A stretch of DNA of 64,000 nt, from the NCBI GenBank assembly GCA_023213395.1, contig CM041465.1, forward strand, positions 18,228,001-18,292,000. The letters run 5' to 3'. The first letter of the stretch is position 1. Each line of letters starts with the position of its first letter. Below are positions 60,180-64,000 of this stretch, in pieces. Both the position numbers and the translations under genes were made by a program. The notes beneath the pieces are model-generated. The model was not told the origin of the DNA, searched no databases, and was given only the letters and a program-made list of their open reading frames with translations. The stretch comes from Cycas panzhihuaensis (lineage: Eukaryota; Cycadophyta).

Positions 60180-61420
60180 AATACCATACTTCTTCCCTTG
60201 GTGGCCACTCAGGCTTTGATAAGACTTATCAATGAATTTGTACAATTTTTTTTTAGCCCCATATGAAGTCCACCATATTCACCTTTGTATTAGAATATGA
60301 CATGTGTTAATCAAATAAAGTTGAGACCAAACCTCTTCCTAAACTTATCCAACCATTAAATATTCCATAAGGCAAGTAGCAAGATATTTCTATGGACTTC
60401 ATCACGGGCTTACCTCTATTTACCAGATTTGACTCCATTTGGGTAATCATTGGCTAATTAACTAAGTACTCATACTTTCTCCTTGTTCACACCTCATATA
60501 CATTCTCATGTCTTGCTAACATATATGTCCAATTCATATTTTACCTCTATAGTTTTCTGTCATTTATCATTTGTGACTGAGACCTCAAATTTACTAGCTT
60601 CTTTTGGAAAGAACTTTGTAAGGCTGTTAGAATTTCATTTAACGTGAGCTCTACCAACCACCCATAAATGGATGGCTAATCTGAGGTCCTAAATAAAATT
60701 CTAGAAACTTATCTATGTTGCTTTACCTCAGAACACCAAGCTAAGTGGACCTCCTAGCTTGCCCTAGCAAAGTACTAGTACAACTCCTCTCACCATTCTT
60801 CCATTGGTATGTTCTCTTTTTTGGACCTCTATGGTTACCACCCCCCTTTCAACCATATCTTAGCCATAAACTTTTGAATGACTTCTGTACAATAAAAGCT
60901 TCAAGAGATGGACCAAATTTTGCATGCCCTTTAACAAAAAATAGTCATTGCCTAAAATCGAAGGAAGCAACTTACCAATTACTACCATTTTGATCAATCC
61001 TTTAATATTGGAGATCTAGTATTCCTTTGCCTCCAACCTTGTAAGTAATAATCTCTTAAGTCACATCAAGGGCATAAACTAAGCCCCTGTTACCATGGCC
61101 CTTATAAAATCCTCCATAAAATTGGTGAAGTTGCCTATGCCCTTGAACTCCCCTCGAACACCAATATCCATAATGTTTTCTATGATTCCTACTTTTAAAA
61201 ATACCTTAGATATAAAGTTACACCCCACACCACCTTACCCATTCTCTTTGAGGAGTAAACTCTTATAATCTCCTATAATAAAATCCTTTACTAGTCGTTA
61301 GTGTTATCTCCAAAATCATACTATTTCTAAACACTTAGTACAATGGGTTGGCTGTGACACAAATGAAGCTACTTGGGAATATGATGAGTTTATCTAGTAA
61401 TATCCTCATCTCTAATGCTG
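60180..61420 (+). pseudogene. B2 integrase and chromodomain relic
   Basis: The zinc domain remnant (GGHSGFDKTY, near 60200) is followed by a core where MDFITGLP (60393-60416) keeps the first catalytic Asp that B1 has lost. CD-stop-DLKFTSFFW (about 60575-60606) holds the second, and the third motif reads HP-stop-MDG-stop-SEVLNKILETYL (60658-60714) with the Glu kept. The chromodomain near 61330-61395 reads HLVQWVGCDTNEATWEYDEF. Frameshifts and stops remain. Confidence 0.87.
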
Positions 61421-61437
61421 TAAGGACTCAATGTCTC

Positions 61438-61450
61438 AGAGAGGGGGACC
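61438..61450 (+). promoter_or_regulatory. B2 polypurine tract
   Basis: AGAGAGGGGGACC immediately before the 3' LTR. Confidence 0.85.
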
Positions 61451-61800
61451 TATAACATAACATCGTATTTCCTTAGCACTAGCAAGTGGGAGCCACCAAT
61501 AGGTTAAGGATTAATATACTTATTAAGATCCATGCATGGACTATTAATCCATCTAATAAGATGTAAGGTTGCTAGGGCCACCAATAGAATCATAAGAAAG
61601 AAGACCCTTGCATGTGTATTTAAATGGTTAAATATCACTTGTAATGGTTGTTGAGTATTATTATCTTGAAGAGAAAGTACTCTGGTACTACTTTTGGTGA
61701 TTTTTTATTATTTGTGATCTATTTGTGCACTTATGTTAATTTGGATTTACTTTTATTGATATGCATCTATAAGGTTAAATTTATGAGAAAAAACACTCCA
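61451..61800 (+). repeat. B2 3' LTR
   Basis: 350 bp, starting TATAACATAAC (G of the TG end changed to A) and ending AAAACACTCCA. Confidence 0.93.
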
Positions 61801-61805
61801 AATAA

Positions 61806-63492
61806 CTTCAAGATATATGTGTGGCCTCAAAGCATTAACAAATAGATCGAATAAGAAACTAGGATCAAGATGTAAATGACATACATATACTTAGTCTTGA
61901 AACCTTCTCACAAAGTCTCCAAAAATTTCATCATGGTTTTGTTTGATAACTAAAAAAATTGATGTTGTATTTGAATAGTCTCACTACATCAAAATAATTA
62001 ATAAAGGAACCAACTAATTATTGAAATGAGAGGACATAAGCTAAGGGAAGTCAATAAAACCATTTCAAGGCATCGCCTTAAAGTGATTTAGGAAACAAGT
62101 GTATTATAATATAATCATACGATATAAAATATGCATAAGTAAGTATAAATGCTTATATGTGAGAGGTGGGATCTTAGGAGGAGTCACCTAAAAATTTAGG
62201 TAACTTAGGAAGGAATGGAGGCATGGGGGATAAAAAGAGCCTCACATAGAAAAGGAGACTTCATGTAGTCTATAAAAGGTTTCCTTAACCTCAACATAGT
62301 GGTACATTGAGGTAAGGAGGAAGGATATGGAGTGGTAGGAGGAACAAGTTGTTGTTATTGTTGTTAAAAAAAAGAATGGAATGGAAGAGTAGATGAAGGA
62401 TTAAACCAATCTATAGAGTTAATCATAGAATTAGTTTATGGCATAGGGTATTGAGGAAGGGTAAGATTGAATAAAGGAAAAGGGATTAGTTGTGGGGTGG
62501 TCCTAGGAACATGTGATTAGGAGGTAGGGCTAGTAACCTCCAAAACTTGAGATTAACTAAGTGAAGCATAAGGATGAATAGGATAGGTATGAGAAACATG
62601 TTGGGAGGAAGGAGGTACATTAAGCCTTCTAGGAGAATATGCATAAGGTCTAATACCTTATAATGTAACTCTATGGGATGTATGAACTAGTAATTAATTC
62701 AAGGATGAAACAAGATAGGAGGGAGCAACCCTATTGAAATAGGAATGAATAGGTTATGAGGTTGATGAAGTTAAATATAAAGTAGGAGGATAAGAAAAAC
62801 TAGGGTTACCTTGAATGGGAATAGTAGAGGCACCTTCATGTATAGAAAGGACCACACGAGGAGGATGGGTGCAAACTTGTAACCTAGAAGAGGAAGGTAG
62901 GAGCTAAGAATGAACTGACTTATGATCTTTAGCTTCCTTTATAAGAGAAGAATAAGGTCTTAATGAAGAAATATGGGAAGGTAGGGGAGATTGAATGACA
63001 TCTTGAGCAATTGAAGGCTCAACTTGAATCAACTCACACTCCTCATACAATGGATTAAATTGGCAACACTGTAGAGAGGATATTATAGTATAAGATTCTA
63101 GATTAAAAAGGTCTTAATATAGAGGCATGTGAAGGGAAGTATAGACCCTAGTAAGAACCAACTTAAAATATGATGGATGTGATTAAACAGGAAGTGATTC
63201 TTCTTATGTAAAAGAAAGATCTACAAAAGAAGCATCACCATGAAATTAAGATGGTTCTAGATACCCTTGCTTCATAAGTATTTTATATAGTTGAATTGAA
63301 TCTTTAGGGGAGTAGACATAAGTGTCATGAGCATTATGCTTTAAAGAATCAGCATAAGAAGATGAAACTTTAGGAGTGAAATATGAGGGTTAGGTTTAAA
63401 AATTATGTGGGAGACCTTGAAGTCTAAAGGATCTCTTGGGAGTGGGTATAGTAGTTTCCATCTCTTTAAATAAGAGGATAAATGGTAATTCA
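61806..63492 (-). pseudogene. G gag N-terminal and central part
   Basis: Minus strand, directly after the primer site. A Pro/Ser/Thr-rich N-terminal region (63050-62450, e.g. SHVPRTTPQLIPFPLFNLTL) leads to a degraded gag core near 62270-61900. The protein continues at 55274 after the B2 insertion. Stops in every frame make the exact start uncertain; the assignment rests mainly on position between primer site and knuckle. Confidence 0.6.
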
Positions 63493-63506
63493 CAGTATGG
63501 TCACCA
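63493..63506 (-). promoter_or_regulatory. Putative G primer-binding site
   Basis: On the minus strand TGGTGACCATACTG lies 6 bp after the LTR end. It may derive from TGGCGACC..., similar to sites in Tat/Ogre elements that use other tRNAs than initiator Met. The tRNA is not identified. Confidence 0.45.
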
Positions 63507-63512
63507 GAAAGA

Positions 63513-64000
63513 TGGGTATGCTTTGATTAGACCTAAACCAACTATCTCCTAACTAGTAGTATGTTTCTTCTATTTCAAGTCTAATCTAAGAGACATGAAG
63601 CCTAAGAGAACTAAAGAGAGCACCTTTTCCAACTCCTAAGAATAAGTATCCACTTGATTGTTCCATTTAACAAAGGTGTATATGAAGCAACAAAAGACTA
63701 GGATATAAAGGGGTGATTGAATCTACTAGCATATACAATAAGATGGAGGAGTTCTGAGTTCAGGATTACACTAATAATGTCTCTTGTGTCCTTCCTAGGG
63801 ACTCTTTTCCTCTTATTCTTTTAACCTTTAGAGTTTTACTTAAATAAAGGAGAAGGGCTAAGTGATGGAAAGACTTTATTTTCCTCTTTTTCTAAATGAA
63901 ATAAGAATAAGAGCAACCAATGAAACTACAAGATCTATCCACCTTATGTTTAGCATATAAATGAATAAAAGAACTAACTTCACACATGCAATATCTCTTT
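63513..64000 (-). repeat. G 5' LTR, running off the window
   Basis: On the minus strand it ends AAAGCATACCCA at 63513. It matches 10241-10740 and 37567-37950 (e.g. AGGACACAAGAGACATTA, CCTTCTCC, reversed). At least 488 bp are inside the window. Confidence 0.7.

Larger units (their letters stand above)
55275..61800 (+). mobile_element. Complete chromovirus-type Ty3/gypsy element B2
   Basis: LTRs of 347 and 350 bp (55275-55621 and 61451-61800) agree at about 86% by eye. They are flanked by AAGAA (55270-55274) and AATAA (61801-61805), a 5-bp target repeat with one change. Same family as B1, aligned from leader to LTR. It sits in the gag region of G copy 2, in opposite orientation. Coding is more degraded than in B1. 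Confidence 0.94.
10241..64000 (-). mobile_element. Tat/Ogre-like Ty3/gypsy element G in tandem array, with nested insertions
   Basis: Three homologous LTR blocks in the same orientation (10241, 37567 and 63513 onward) flank two homologous interiors. Copy 1 is 10241-14801 plus 32764-37560; copy 2 is 37567-40119, 47505-55274 and 61801-63512. Gag, protease and an RT start lie on the minus strand. The protease (VIIDKGSSINVIPLHLI; YGIILGRPWITRM) and a linker with KDMHGLDP are typical of Tat/Ogre elements. RT beyond its first motif, RNase H and integrase are missing from both copies, so G is non-autonomous. On the plus strand each interior carries an unrelated two-exon gene relic. The element is interrupted at 14802-32763, 40120-47504 and 55275-61800 by other elements and runs off the right edge. 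Confidence 0.75.

Noticed and set aside
1-64000. Prokaryotic-type features (CRISPR, operons, ribosome binding sites, riboswitches, replication origin) and organellar genes
   Set aside because: None seen; repeats here are LTRs and minisatellites, and no rRNA, tRNA or organellar coding sequence was recognised.

Overview
This window is nuclear DNA of a seed plant with a large, repeat-choked genome. Everything I can identify is retrotransposon: Ty3/gypsy chromovirus, Tat/Ogre-type Ty3/gypsy, several Ty1/copia elements and an L1-type LINE. I see no intact gene, tRNA, rRNA or CRISPR array, and no convincing single-copy host gene. Nearly every coding relic is broken by TAG, TAA or TGA at places where the families have Gln or Arg, the mark of long-term C-to-T decay of methylated DNA. 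A gymnosperm or a very large angiosperm genome fits, but the sequence does not decide between them.

Layout. 1-5529: right part of a plus-strand chromovirus (B1), inserted into a minus-strand L1-type LINE (5530-9358). 9815-64000: a minus-strand Tat/Ogre-like element (G) in a tandem LTR-internal-LTR-internal-LTR arrangement, split by three large insertions. G copy 1 is 10241-14801 plus 32764-37560. G copy 2 is 37567-40119, 47505-55274 and 61801-63512. The window ends inside the 5' LTR of G. The insertions are a composite copia structure (14802-32763), a minus-strand copia element E (40120-47504) and a second complete chromovirus B2 (55275-61800). The composite holds a nearly complete copia element (C-b), a tandem truncated one (C-c) and a gag-only non-autonomous element D (18004-23738) nested in the gag of C-b. 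By eye the LTR pairs agree at about 95% (D), 86% (B2) and 80% (E), so D is the youngest datable insertion.

Most interesting content. (1) Both copies of G carry, on the strand opposite to its gag-pol, the relic of a two-exon protein gene of about 550 codons with a roughly 105-base phase-1 intron. In copy 1 the frame stays in register from about 13818 to a stop at 33568-33570, once the copia insertion and intron are removed; only nonsense substitutions break it. I do not recognise the protein. (2) The composite copia insertion has minus-oriented LTR ends and a 5-bp target duplication outside, but plus-oriented tandem elements inside. Its left junction is a fold-back palindrome centred on an 11-bp inverted repeat, as expected from self-priming during reverse transcription before integration. 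(3) D has its primer-binding site three times at 41-42 bp spacing.

How the parts relate. G was the landing pad; the composite C, E and B2 inserted into it independently, and D into C-b. B1 landed in the neighbouring LINE. B1 and B2 are one family. All are dead for autonomous movement as seen here, though D needs only its cis signals and partner proteins supplied in trans.
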